Assembly: GCA_902766915.1 (NCBI GenBank)
Contig: CACXFN010000057.1
Coordinates: 1 to 25,706, forward strand
Length of the DNA: 25,706 nt
Source of the DNA: an uncultured Eubacteriales bacterium
Lineage (GTDB): Bacteria > Bacillota > Clostridia > Peptostreptococcales > Anaerovoracaceae
Direction of reading: 5' to 3'
Shown: positions 1 through 7,689 of the stretch, piece after piece
Position numbering within the stretch: the first letter of the stretch is position 1
How the letters are laid out: each line of letters opens with the position of its first letter
Notes under the pieces: generated by a model
What the model was told of the DNA's origin: nothing
The model's database searches: none
The model's input: the letters and a program-made list of their open reading frames with translations, nothing else
Made by a program: the position numbers and the translations under genes

Positions 1-1504
1 CAGAGATGCATATGAGAGAATAGTCATATGGAGAGAGATGAGCAGAACCATGACCTTATCAAATTTCCTATGGAAACTCCTGATTGATAGTGGATATTAT
101 TCCGTAATGGGTGCGCTTCCTCTAGGCAATAAAAGACAGGCAAATCTGAGAATGCTTTGTGATTTGGCAGAGAGCTATTCATCCGCCAGACAGGGAACAT
201 TATTCGATTTCCTGAAATATGTGGATGCAATTAAACGAGGCAGAATCAAAATGGCTGAGGCTAAGGATAGTATTGCTGACAGGGATCAGAATGACAGCGT
301 TAGTATTATGACCATTCATAAGAGTAAGGGCTTGGAGTTTCCCATGGTTATTGTAAGTGGCATGGGAAAGAAATTGCGCAATTCGAAAGGTAGTGTATTT
401 GACCTTCATAAGGATATAGGACTTGGAATAAAGATGGTGGACAGGGAGGCTCATTGGACTCATAAAACCTTGATGCAAACCCTGGTGAATAATAAGAAGC
501 AGGCTGAGGAATTGGAGGAGGAAATCCGAATTCTATATGTGGCTATGACTCGTGCAAGAGACAGACTTTATTTGGTGGCACATCAAAGGAAGGATGGCTT
601 TTGCAATAAGGCGGAATCAGGGATGTATGATTATAGCAGTTTCCTTGGTATGATTGCGCCATCTGTTCCATATACCATTCAGGGTTTAAATGATGTGAAT
701 GCCAATACAGCCGGAACCCGAGAAACTGATCCAGGGGTAATAAATGAATCGGAAAAGCTGGATGAAGAGACAGTAAGCCTATTAAAGGAAAGACTTAATT
801 ATAAATATCCATTTGAAAATGCGCGTAAGTTGAAATCAAAGTATTCCGTCAGTGAGCTTAATAAGGAGGCCTATGAAGGGGCGACTGCGGAATTTGAAAA
901 TACCTACAGGGGAAGGTTTACCGGGGATTTAGATAACAAAAAGAAAAGATTTACGGCTGCAGAGAGAGGAACGATTTATCACAAGATAATAGAGGGTATC
1001 TCCTTTGGGGATTTTAGCAATATGGGATCCTCCGATTTGGAGTTGGCCGTATTAAAGTGTGTGAATGAGTTGATTGATAGGGGCATTATATCAGAAGAAG
1101 AGGCGGGTGCTATTAATCCGGAAAAGATAAAGGACTTCCTTTCTTCATCCATCGGAAAACGTGCAATCGAAGCTGATGCGAAAGGTTTATTGGAAAAGGA
1201 AAGGCCTTTTACCCTTCGAATAAAAAAGACTATTGAAACTGAAGCAGATATTTTGGTTCAAGGTATTATTGACTGCTACTTCAGGGAACAGGCATCAGAT
1301 GGTAAATGGAAGACGATTCTAATTGACTATAAAAGTAATTGGATAGATCCGGGTAAACCGATAGAGGAGGAAGAGAATCGTATTCGAAATGAATACAAAG
1401 GACAATTAGAGATTTATCAAAAGGCCCTTGAGACCGCTGGCCTTTCTCCGGTGGCTGAGACATATCTATATTTATTGGATAATGGTCATGCTATCTCCCT
1501 TTAG
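1..1504 (+). CDS. addA: ATP-dependent helicase/nuclease subunit A, C-terminal part (5' end outside window)
   Basis: This is the C-terminal part of AddA, the helicase-nuclease subunit that with AddB resects double-strand breaks for RecA loading (the Firmicute counterpart of RecBCD). The frame is open from the first bases, so the ATG at 38 is an internal Met and the gene begins upstream. UvrD-family motifs are visible: IHKSKGLEFP (nt 314-343) and LYVAMTRARDRL (nt 533-568, motif VI with its arginines). The RecB-type nuclease domain follows, with a His at nt 980-982, the Asp of GIID at nt 1271-1273, and the DYK pair at nt 1325-1333, then a QLEIY segment. All key nuclease residues are present, so the enzyme should be active. 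The Walker A region is off the window. It converges on gdhA and shares a terminator with it. Identification is very secure. Confidence 0.95.
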   Translation, partial: RDAYERIVIWREMSRTMTLSNFLWKLLIDSGYYSVMGALPLGNKRQANLRMLCDLAESYSSARQGTLFDFLKYVDAIKRGRIKMAEAKDSIADRDQNDSVSIMTIHKSKGLEFPMVIVSGMGKKLRNSKGSVFDLHKDIGLGIKMVDREAHWTHKTLMQTLVNNKKQAEELEEEIRILYVAMTRARDRLYLVAHQRKDGFCNKAESGMYDYSSFLGMIAPSVPYTIQGLNDVNANTAGTRETDPGVINESEKLDEETVSLLKERLNYKYPFENARKLKSKYSVSELNKEAYEGATAEFENTYRGRFTGDLDNKKKRFTAAERGTIYHKIIEGISFGDFSNMGSSDLELAVLKCVNELIDRGIISEEEAGAINPEKIKDFLSSSIGKRAIEADAKGLLEKERPFTLRIKKTIETEADILVQGIIDCYFREQASDGKWKTILIDYKSNWIDPGKPIEEEENRIRNEYKGQLEIYQKALETAGLSPVAETYLYLLDNGHAISL

Positions 1505-1518
1505 TTGCAAGGGTTAAA

Positions 1519-1548
1519 AAAGGACGATTGCCTATGCAATCGTCCTTT
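1519..1548. terminator. Bidirectional hairpin terminator between addA and gdhA
   Basis: A perfect 13-bp stem (1519-1531 with 1536-1548) has a 4-base loop CTAT. Read on the minus strand the stem ends in a run of six T followed by AA, a good intrinsic terminator for gdhA. On the plus strand the tail is TTTGATGTATTTATG, a weaker stop for addA. The position between two convergent genes fits shared use. Confidence 0.85.
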
Positions 1549-1586
1549 GATGTATTTATGTCTTTATTAGTATTCGCGTTAGATGC

Positions 1587-2930
1587 TTATACAATACCCT
1601 GGAGTATCATAGCTTCTGCAACTCTTTCGAATCCTGCGATATTAGCACCTGCAATCAGGTTGTCGCCCAATTTATAGCGTTCACATGCATCTACAGAAAG
1701 CTTAAAGATGTTAACCATGATTCCTTCCAGCTGTTTGTAAACATCTTCCTTGGAGAAGATGATGTGCTCTGCATTCTGGCTCATTTCCAGGCAGGAGCAT
1801 GCTACGCCGCCGGCATTTGCTGCCTTGGAAGGTCCGATTTTTACGCCGTGTTCCTGGAGGTAAGCGATAGCTTCATTTGTGGTAGGCATGTTGGAACCTT
1901 CGCAGAGATACTTGGCTTTATTCTTTACCATTGTCTTAGCATCTGCCAATTGAATCTCGTTCTGCGTTGCGCATGGGATATACAAATCTGCCTTTACTTC
2001 CCATGGCTTCTTTCCAGCAAAGAACTTAGCGCTCTTAAATTTCTTTGCATATGGTGCACAGATATTCTTTCCGGAATTTCTGAGTTCGATTAGGTAATCA
2101 ATCTTCTTTCCGGTGATACCATCAGGATCATGGATGTATCCGTCGGGACCGGAGATTGTTATAACCTTAGCACCAAGCTGTGTAAGCTTTGTTGCTGTTC
2201 CCCATGTTACATTGCCGAATCCGGAGCGAGCTACTGTCTTTCCTTCCATTTCTTCGCCGAAGTATTTCAGCATTTCGCGAGCATAGAATACAATTCCGAA
2301 TCCTGTTGCTTCGTTTCTTCCGGCCAAACCACCGTTGGAGGTTCCTTTTCCTGTCCATGTTCCGTCATAGCGGTTTGCAAGTCTCTTATACTGACCCATC
2401 ATGTAACCGATTTCTCTTCCGCCAACACCTAAGTCACCGGCAGGTACATCTGTGTCAGGACCTATATGTCTAAAGAGCTCTGTTACGAATGACTGACAGA
2501 ATCTCATGATTTCTGCGTCGGATTTTCCATTGGGATCAAAGTCAGCTCCGCCTTTGCCGCCTCCGATTGGAAGACCTGTAAGGCTGTTCTTAAATATCTG
2601 CTCGAAGCCGAGGAACTTCAGGATTCCGGGGTATACGTTTGGTGCAAATCTGATTCCACCCTTGTATGGTCCAAGTGCGCTGCTGAATTGGAATCTGTAA
2701 CCACGGTTTACATGTACTACACCCTTATCATCAACCCATGGTACTCTAAACATAACACCGCGTTCTGGCTCGATAAGTCTTTCGATAAGTCCGGCCTTAA
2801 TATATTCCGGATGCTTTTCCAAAACCGGTTCGATAGAGGTGAGTACTTCCTCTACTGTCTGCAGGAATTCCGGCTCATGCGGATTCTTTTCCTTAGCAAT
2901 ATCAATGTACTTTTGAACTAACTTTCCCAT
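1587..2930 (-). CDS. gdhA: Glutamate dehydrogenase, hexameric type (probably NADP-specific)
   Basis: Reversible oxidative deamination of glutamate to 2-oxoglutarate and ammonia, in the cytoplasm; with NADPH it usually serves ammonium assimilation. At 447 residues it has the usual length of the bacterial hexameric GDH subunit. The N-terminal substrate domain shows GPYKGGIRF (about 87-95) and PIGGGKGGADFDP (121-133) with the catalytic lysine K126, then PAGDLGVGGREIGYM with the conserved Asp. The nucleotide-binding fold carries GFGNVTWG. Cofactor choice is inferred from family resemblance, not from a diagnostic residue. The start is supported by an AGAGGAAAGGA Shine-Dalgarno stretch just upstream (minus strand). 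It is a single-gene unit with a terminator at 1519-1548. No consensus promoter stands out upstream, although a GAGAATTCTC palindrome lies at 2956-2965 in the leader. Confidence 0.95.
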   Translation of the reverse strand: MGKLVQKYIDIAKEKNPHEPEFLQTVEEVLTSIEPVLEKHPEYIKAGLIERLIEPERGVMFRVPWVDDKGVVHVNRGYRFQFSSALGPYKGGIRFAPNVYPGILKFLGFEQIFKNSLTGLPIGGGKGGADFDPNGKSDAEIMRFCQSFVTELFRHIGPDTDVPAGDLGVGGREIGYMMGQYKRLANRYDGTWTGKGTSNGGLAGRNEATGFGIVFYAREMLKYFGEEMEGKTVARSGFGNVTWGTATKLTQLGAKVITISGPDGYIHDPDGITGKKIDYLIELRNSGKNICAPYAKKFKSAKFFAGKKPWEVKADLYIPCATQNEIQLADAKTMVKNKAKYLCEGSNMPTTNEAIAYLQEHGVKIGPSKAANAGGVACSCLEMSQNAEHIIFSKEDVYKQLEGIMVNIFKLSVDACERYKLGDNLIAGANIAGFERVAEAMILQGIV

Positions 2931-3276
2931 AGCATTTCCTTTCCTCTTTAAGTATGAGAATTCTCTTTTGTTGTTTTGATTATTTCAACAAAAATATTTA
3001 AATGAAAAAAGTTTATTATTGGGTCCAAAAACAAATAAGCCCAAGGCAAGTGTAACACCAGAGAATTGGGTAGTCAACCAACAAAAAATCCCAAAAAATG
3101 CACATTTATAGATTTTTAGGAATAAAGAAACATATCTATTTTCTTTGACCATTATTCGTATACGTTGTATAATTGGAATATCTATGGGCTAAAAACCTGA
3201 ATTTGGGTAGCTACATAAGAATAATAACCACATAGTTTGCCCAAAAAGATAAATAATAAAGAAAGGAGGGGAACCT
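2931..3276. other. Intergenic region between divergent gdhA and mgtE
   Basis: This 346-base AT-rich gap separates two divergent genes. It holds the gdhA leader with a 10-base palindrome (GAGAATTCTC, 2956-2965) and the strong mgtE promoter at 3145-3173. It also holds a loosely repeated unit in which GAATTGGGTAG or GAATTTGGGTAG (3064-3074; 3199-3210) is followed by CCCAAAAA (3091-3098; 3240-3247). I see no small ORF with a ribosome binding site and nothing with the size or layout of an M-box (ykoK) riboswitch. Confidence 0.6.
3145..3173 (+). promoter_or_regulatory. SigmaA-type promoter of mgtE
   Basis: TTGACC (3145-3150), a 17-base spacer and a perfect TATAAT (3168-3173) give one of the best vegetative promoter matches in the window. 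Transcription would begin near 3180, leaving a leader of about 95 bases before the mgtE start. Confidence 0.8.
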
Positions 3277-4683
3277 ATGCCGGATATCAATATTGCAAAT
3301 ATAGATAGAGATGCATTGATGGAAGAGGGGCTGGAGAAAATACTATCCCTATTGGAAGAGAAGAAATACTTTGCTGCAAGGGATGAGCTTCTTAAGTTCA
3401 ATTCCGTTGATATTGCGGAGCTTTTGGAAGAGGTGACGGAAGAAATGAGTATTCAGAATACCGTCATTTTGTTCCGAATGCTTCCGAAGGATGTTTCAGT
3501 AGAAGTATTTGCTGAACTTCCCACGGATGACAGAAATAAAATTGTAGAAATCATCAATGATAAGGAAATAGAGTATATCATTCATGAATTGGACTTCGAC
3601 GATAAGATAGACGTTTTGGAAGAACTTCCTGCCAACGTCGTCAGCAAGATTTTGGAGAAGACGCCGAAGTCTGAGAGGAAGCTTATTAATACATTCCTCA
3701 ACTATCCGGAAAACAGCGCAGGAACCTTGATGACCCCTGACTACATAAGTCTTGAGAAGGATTGGACGGTTAGGGAAGCGCTGGATCATATCAAAAGAGA
3801 AAGTATTGATGCCGAAACTATCTATACATGTTATGTAAAGGACATGGGAAGAAAGCTTATCGGTATCGTATCTCTTTCCACAATTGTAACCAGCGAGGAC
3901 GATACCCGTATAAACGATATTATGCGTACGGAATTCGTTTCCGAAAACGTCTATACAGACCAGGAAGATGTTGCAGCGGACTTTACAAAATACGGTTTCC
4001 TGGCACTCCCGGTTGTGGATAATGAATCAAGATTGGTGGGTATCATAACCTTCGACGATATCCTGGACATAATCGAAGAAGAAACCACAGAAGATATCGA
4101 GCGTATGGGTGGTATTATTGACTTCGATGATTCGGATAGAGAATACCTGGATACACCTGTTAAACAACATGTTTTAAACAGGCTTCCCTGGTTGGTAATA
4201 TTGATGGTGGCATATATTTTTACCGGTATGATTATCTCCTCATTTGAAGGACAATTATCCCAGGTAATCAGTCTGGTTTCCTATATGCCAATGCTGATGG
4301 GAACCGGCGGAAATACAGGATCTCAGGCAGCTACTCTAATCATCCGTGGTATTGCAACAGGGGAGGTTGAGCCGGAGGATTTCCCCAGGATACTATGGAA
4401 GGAAGTCAGGGTTGGAGCAGCTATAGGAGTGCTTCTAAGTGCTCTTAACTTTGCCAGAGTTATTTTCCTGGATGGGGATGGTCCCATGATAGCATTGACG
4501 GTTTGTAGCGCTATGATATGCATAGTTGTATTTGCTAAAATGCTTGGCAGCATGGTTCCTCTATTGGTTAAGAAACTGGGGGCCGACCCTGCACTCATTG
4601 CCAATCCTGCCATATCATCGATTTCCGATGCGGTGGCATTATCCATTTATTTCTTGATGGCAAAGATATTCCTGGGCCTGTAA
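3277..4683 (+). CDS. mgtE: Magnesium transporter MgtE
   Basis: Mg2+-gated Mg2+ channel of the inner membrane. At 468 residues it has the full family architecture: an acidic alpha-helical N domain (about 10-140), two CBS domains (about 145-270, with GIVSLSTIV and GIITFDDILDIIEEE), a connecting helix, and a membrane domain from about residue 303. The pore segment GTGGNTGSQ (342-350) and the C-terminal DPALIANP...SISD stretch are present. D451 aligns by position with the Mg2+-coordinating pore aspartate of Thermus MgtE, and Ser occupies sites where many homologues have Thr. A strong AAAGGAGGGG ribosome binding site precedes the ATG. It appears monocistronic from the 3145 promoter. No obvious terminator follows in the 124 bases before the transketolase genes, so some read-through is possible. 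Confidence 0.95.
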   Translation: MPDINIANIDRDALMEEGLEKILSLLEEKKYFAARDELLKFNSVDIAELLEEVTEEMSIQNTVILFRMLPKDVSVEVFAELPTDDRNKIVEIINDKEIEYIIHELDFDDKIDVLEELPANVVSKILEKTPKSERKLINTFLNYPENSAGTLMTPDYISLEKDWTVREALDHIKRESIDAETIYTCYVKDMGRKLIGIVSLSTIVTSEDDTRINDIMRTEFVSENVYTDQEDVAADFTKYGFLALPVVDNESRLVGIITFDDILDIIEEETTEDIERMGGIIDFDDSDREYLDTPVKQHVLNRLPWLVILMVAYIFTGMIISSFEGQLSQVISLVSYMPMLMGTGGNTGSQAATLIIRGIATGEVEPEDFPRILWKEVRVGAAIGVLLSALNFARVIFLDGDGPMIALTVCSAMICIVVFAKMLGSMVPLLVKKLGADPALIANPAISSISDAVALSIYFLMAKIFLGL

Positions 4684-4807
4684 AGAAACATTTGTGTAAA
4701 AAACAGTCATGTAAAGAAAAAGTCAAAGGTTAAGATTTACAAAAGTTAAATTTTTAAAACAATGTTATACAAAATGAATTGTTATTAATTGGAGGCAGAA
4801 AAGTATT

Positions 4808-5674
4808 ATGAACAATAATCCTAATAAAGGAAAATACAGCATTGAGGATTTAAAAAAGATTGCAAACATTATTCGTGTGGATGTAATCAAAGCTGTATAT
4901 AAGGCAGGATCAGGTCATCCGGGAGGAAGTTTATCCGCTGCGGATATAGTAACTGCCCTTTATTTCGACGAAATGAATATTGATCCAACCAATCCCAAAA
5001 TGAAGGGAAGAGATAAGCTGGTTCTATCAAAGGGACATGCAGCGCCGGTTCAATATGCTGCTCTAGCAGAAAGAGGGTTTTTCCCAGTAGAGGAAATGAT
5101 GAGTCTCAGAAAGATGGGAAGCAATTTCCAGGGACATCCCAATATGGATAAGGTTCCCGGAATTGAAATGTCCACAGGCTCATTGGGACAAGGTATATCT
5201 GCATCGGTTGGTATGGCACTTGCGAATAAAATTGATGAGGATCCCGGTAGAGTATTTGTCATCTTAGGTGATGGGGAGCTCCAGGAAGGCTTGGTATGGG
5301 AGGCATCAATGGCTGCATCTCATTACAACCTGAGTAATCTGGTTGCCTTTGTGGATTGGAACGGTTTGCAGATAGACGGAGCTAACGATGATGTTATGAC
5401 TGTAAAGCCTATCGATGAAAAATTCCGTGCCTTCGGTTGGAACGTGCTTTCCGTTGACGGACATGATATTAAAGACATACTTGGAGCATTGGATAAGGTT
5501 AATCGAGGAGATGCTTCTTTGGGAATCAATTCAGATAAACCTTCCGTGATTATCGCCAAGACTGTAAAAGGTAAAGGCGTATCCTTCATGGAGAATCAAG
5601 CAGGCTGGCATGGGAAGGCACCAAATGAAGAGCAGGCCAAAAAGGCTGTAGAAGAACTGGGAGGTGAGTGGTAA
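4808..5674 (+). CDS. tktA: Transketolase, N-terminal (thiamine diphosphate-binding) subunit
   Basis: First half of a split transketolase, which moves two-carbon units between sugar phosphates in the non-oxidative pentose phosphate pathway. The 288 residues match the usual length of the N-terminal subunit. The TPP/metal motif runs from GDGELQEG (G154-D155-G156) to N185 of FVDWN. GSGHPGG includes the conserved H37, and LSKGHAAP and GSLGQGIS are typical of the family. GGAGG at 4791-4795 lies 12 bases before the ATG, a little far but with no better start nearby. A 6-base inverted repeat (AACAAT 4758-4763, ATTGTT 4778-4783) sits in the leader, with no clear function. It overlaps the C-terminal subunit gene by one base, so the two are translationally coupled. 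Confidence 0.93.
   Translation: MNNNPNKGKYSIEDLKKIANIIRVDVIKAVYKAGSGHPGGSLSAADIVTALYFDEMNIDPTNPKMKGRDKLVLSKGHAAPVQYAALAERGFFPVEEMMSLRKMGSNFQGHPNMDKVPGIEMSTGSLGQGISASVGMALANKIDEDPGRVFVILGDGELQEGLVWEASMAASHYNLSNLVAFVDWNGLQIDGANDDVMTVKPIDEKFRAFGWNVLSVDGHDIKDILGALDKVNRGDASLGINSDKPSVIIAKTVKGKGVSFMENQAGWHGKAPNEEQAKKAVEELGGEW
5659..5667 (+). promoter_or_regulatory. Ribosome binding site deciding the start of the transketolase C subunit
   Basis: GGGAGGTGA lies six bases before an ATG at 5674 that shares its A with the TAA stop of the upstream gene. A GTG at 5668 is in frame but touches the Shine-Dalgarno sequence and would be too close, so the ATG at 5674 is chosen. Confidence 0.8.
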
Positions 5675-6603
5675 TGGAAAACAAAAGAGCCACCAGAGAA
5701 GCATATGGAAAAGCACTTGTTGAATTAGGTGCAGAATACCCAAATTTAATTGTCATGGATGCGGATCTTTCCGGTTCAACTAAAAGTGGCGAGTTTGCAA
5801 AGGTTTATCCTGACCGTTTTTTTAATGCGGGTATAGCAGAGCAAAACCTATATGGAATGGCTGCAGGTCTTGCTTTGTCGGGCAAGACGGTTTGCGCATC
5901 TACCTTTGCAATGTTTGCTTCAGGAAGGGCATTTGAAATAATAAGAAATTCCATAGGTTATACACATGCCAATGTAAAAATATGTGCGACTCATGCAGGA
6001 ATAACTGTTGGAGAAGATGGCGCCAGCCATCAGACCTTTGAGGATATAGCGCTAATGAGAACGATTCCCGGAATGACTGTTGTGAATCCCAGTGATGGAG
6101 TTAGTGCGGAAAAACTCATTAGACAGGTGGTTGAAATGGAAGGACCTGCCTATGTAAGATTGGGGAGAGCGACGGTTCCTGAGTTTTATACGGAAGAGGA
6201 CAGTATAGAATTAGGTAAGGGCAAGCTCCTTAGATCCGGTAAGGATGTTACAATTATCGCAACAGGAATAATGGTGGCGGAAGCCATGGACGCTGCGTTG
6301 AGATTGCAGGAAGAAAGTGTGGATGTCAGGGTAATAGATATCCATACTATTAAGCCCCTTGATGAGGATATTATCATACAGGCAGCAAAGGAAACCGGCC
6401 GCATTGTAACCTGCGAGGAGCATTCAATTATAGGTGGACTGGGAGGCGCTGTTTCAGAATTGTTATCCAGGGAATACCCGGTAAAAATAGCCATGGTAGG
6501 GCAGCATGATGCATTTGGAGAATCCGGTAAACCGGATGAATTAAAGGCCAAATACGGAATGGATGCTTCTTCTATAGTCCAGGCTGTAAAAAGCGTTTAC
6601 TGA
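5674..6603 (+). CDS. tktB: Transketolase, C-terminal subunit
   Basis: Second half of the split transketolase, 309 residues from the chosen ATG. It has the pyrimidine-binding domain with FNAGIAEQNLYGMAAGLA, where E56 is the catalytic glutamate that activates TPP. HAGITVGEDGASHQ and GMTVVNPSDG follow, and then a transketolase C-terminal domain (about 180-309). It forms a heteromeric enzyme with the preceding gene product. Related 1-deoxyxylulose-5-phosphate synthase has a similar fold, but the split into two genes of this size is typical of transketolase in Clostridia and archaea. The 3' end overlaps the convergent transporter gene by seven bases, and there is no terminator between them. The gene symbol follows position only; naming of split subunits varies. 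Confidence 0.92.
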   Translation: MENKRATREAYGKALVELGAEYPNLIVMDADLSGSTKSGEFAKVYPDRFFNAGIAEQNLYGMAAGLALSGKTVCASTFAMFASGRAFEIIRNSIGYTHANVKICATHAGITVGEDGASHQTFEDIALMRTIPGMTVVNPSDGVSAEKLIRQVVEMEGPAYVRLGRATVPEFYTEEDSIELGKGKLLRSGKDVTIIATGIMVAEAMDAALRLQEESVDVRVIDIHTIKPLDEDIIIQAAKETGRIVTCEEHSIIGGLGGAVSELLSREYPVKIAMVGQHDAFGESGKPDELKAKYGMDASSIVQAVKSVY

Positions 6604-7520
6604 TTGTCGTCCTGCATTTGTCTGCCGGACATCCAAACGCCTATTAGAGTAATAAGTAGACCGATTACAGTATACCATCCCCAGACATCATGGGTTATCA
6701 GTATTCCCGTTATAACACCTATGATTGTGGAGAGACTGCTTACGATGTTATTGGCCAGTGCCGGATTTGAATAACTCAGGAGTTTGTTGTAGCAGAAATA
6801 GGAGGCAAAGGCGCAGAAAAAGGATAAGAAGAGTAAGCTTCCAAGTGCCGAAAGGCTTTCAAATGGAATTAAATAAGTCTTTAAACCATAGCCCTTTAAT
6901 AGGGCTATTATATTGAATACAATTGCTGATTCTATTACCATGACGGTGGTTATGGAAGTGGCATCATAGTCTTGGGAGGCTCGCTTGCTGAAAAGGCTGT
7001 ATAGACGGGCTACAACAACTGCAAAAAGCATCAACAGCATGCCGAGTCGAGTTCCTCCCACTGAGAAGTTTGGTGAGAAGAAGGTTGCTATAACAACACC
7101 AACAAAGGTGATTATAAGGCTAATGGTTAGTTTGGAATCCGTTTTATACCTGAAGAAAAGCATACCTATAATCAATGTCATGCACGGTATGGTTGCGACA
7201 AAGATGGCGCTTACGGATGGAGAGGTCATTTTGATACCGTATGTTTCCAATATATCGTAGGCGCAGGGTTCAAATAATCCCGTGCATAATAAGAATAAGG
7301 TGCTTTTCTTATGAAAGTCGAGTTTTACTTTGATCTTTTTAGTTAGGATTAGGGCAAGAAAGAATAATCCGGTGAGAGCCCAACGAGCGGCTAAGAGTTG
7401 AAATGGCTCCATTACTTTAACAAGTAAAGCAATGGCCAAGAAGGATAACCCCCAACCAAAGGAAACCATTGCAACAAGGAACACTGTAAGTATTAATTTA
7501 TTGTTATTCGCTTTAGGCAT
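6597..7520 (-). CDS. DMT-superfamily (EamA) transporter
   Basis: Inner-membrane permease of the drug/metabolite transporter superfamily, 307 residues, with two EamA repeats of about five helices each. The first begins FLVAMVSFGWGLSFLAIALL and includes AARWALTGLFFLALIL. The second runs from about residue 165 and ends GLLITLIGVWMSGRQ. Members export amino acids, metabolites or drugs; the substrate cannot be told here. The upstream region (minus strand) has only a weak GAAG ribosome binding site. It diverges from ftsE, and the 169-base gap between them contains a long inverted repeat at 7582-7618. Its 3' end runs into the transketolase gene with a seven-base tail-to-tail overlap. Confidence 0.88.
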   Translation of the reverse strand: MPKANNNKLILTVFLVAMVSFGWGLSFLAIALLVKVMEPFQLLAARWALTGLFFLALILTKKIKVKLDFHKKSTLFLLCTGLFEPCAYDILETYGIKMTSPSVSAIFVATIPCMTLIIGMLFFRYKTDSKLTISLIITFVGVVIATFFSPNFSVGGTRLGMLLMLFAVVVARLYSLFSKRASQDYDATSITTVMVIESAIVFNIIALLKGYGLKTYLIPFESLSALGSLLFLSFFCAFASYFCYNKLLSYSNPALANNIVSSLSTIIGVITGILITHDVWGWYTVIGLLITLIGVWMSGRQMQDDNQ

Positions 7521-7581
7521 AAACTATTGCTTCAAAATGATTCCAATATCTTTATTGTCAGATGATATCACAAAATCTTCA

Positions 7582-7618
7582 TGAAGTCATTTCTTAATTT
7601 TCTTAAGAAATGGCTTCA
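7582..7618. promoter_or_regulatory. Long inverted repeat (possible operator) overlapping the ftsE -35 region
   Basis: TGAAGTCATTTCTTA (7582-7596) and TAAGAAATGGCTTCA (7604-7618) form a 15-bp dyad with one mismatch and a 7-base centre. No T-run follows on either strand, so an intrinsic terminator is unlikely. The right arm covers part of the -35 of the ftsE promoter, a classical operator position. The site lies between two divergent genes and could serve either. Confidence 0.55.
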
Positions 7619-7643
7619 CAAATTAAGGATAAAGTTGTATACT
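7615..7643 (+). promoter_or_regulatory. SigmaA-type promoter of the ftsE operon
   Basis: TTCACA (7615-7620), a 17-base spacer and TATACT (7638-7643) lie 46 bases before the ftsE ATG. This is the only good promoter match upstream of the five-gene run that ends at 13554. Confidence 0.7.
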
Positions 7644-7689
7644 TACATGGGATTAAAATTTTAATAATTTGCTAACGTGGGGTATTTAA

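Noticed and set aside
38..40. ATG at 38 as the start of a 488-residue gene
   Set aside because: The frame is open upstream to the window edge and the residues before it (ERIVIWRE) read as AddA; the product lacks the N-terminal helicase half, so the gene is truncated by the window.
1764..2921. Several plus-strand ORFs of 64-109 codons opposite gdhA
   Set aside because: They are shadows of the strong gdhA reading frame, rich in Cys/Ser/Leu without family motifs or ribosome binding sites.
2956..2965. GAGAATTCTC palindrome as an operator for gdhA
   Set aside because: Ten bases without flanking symmetry in AT-rich DNA is weak evidence; kept only as a note in the intergenic entry.
3174..3276. M-box riboswitch upstream of mgtE
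   Set aside because: The leader is only about 95 bases and lacks the long paired helices of the M-box.
4684..4807. Promoter or terminator in the mgtE-transketolase gap
   Set aside because: TTATAC at 4765-4770 has no -35 at a proper distance, and the AACAAT/ATTGTT repeat is short with a 14-base loop and no T-tail.
5668..5673. GTG start for the transketolase C subunit
   Set aside because: It abuts the GGGAGGTGA Shine-Dalgarno sequence; the ATG at 5674 has proper spacing and the usual stop-start overlap.
7582..7618. Hairpin as an intrinsic terminator
   Set aside because: No T-run follows on either strand and it lies between divergent genes, overlapping a promoter.
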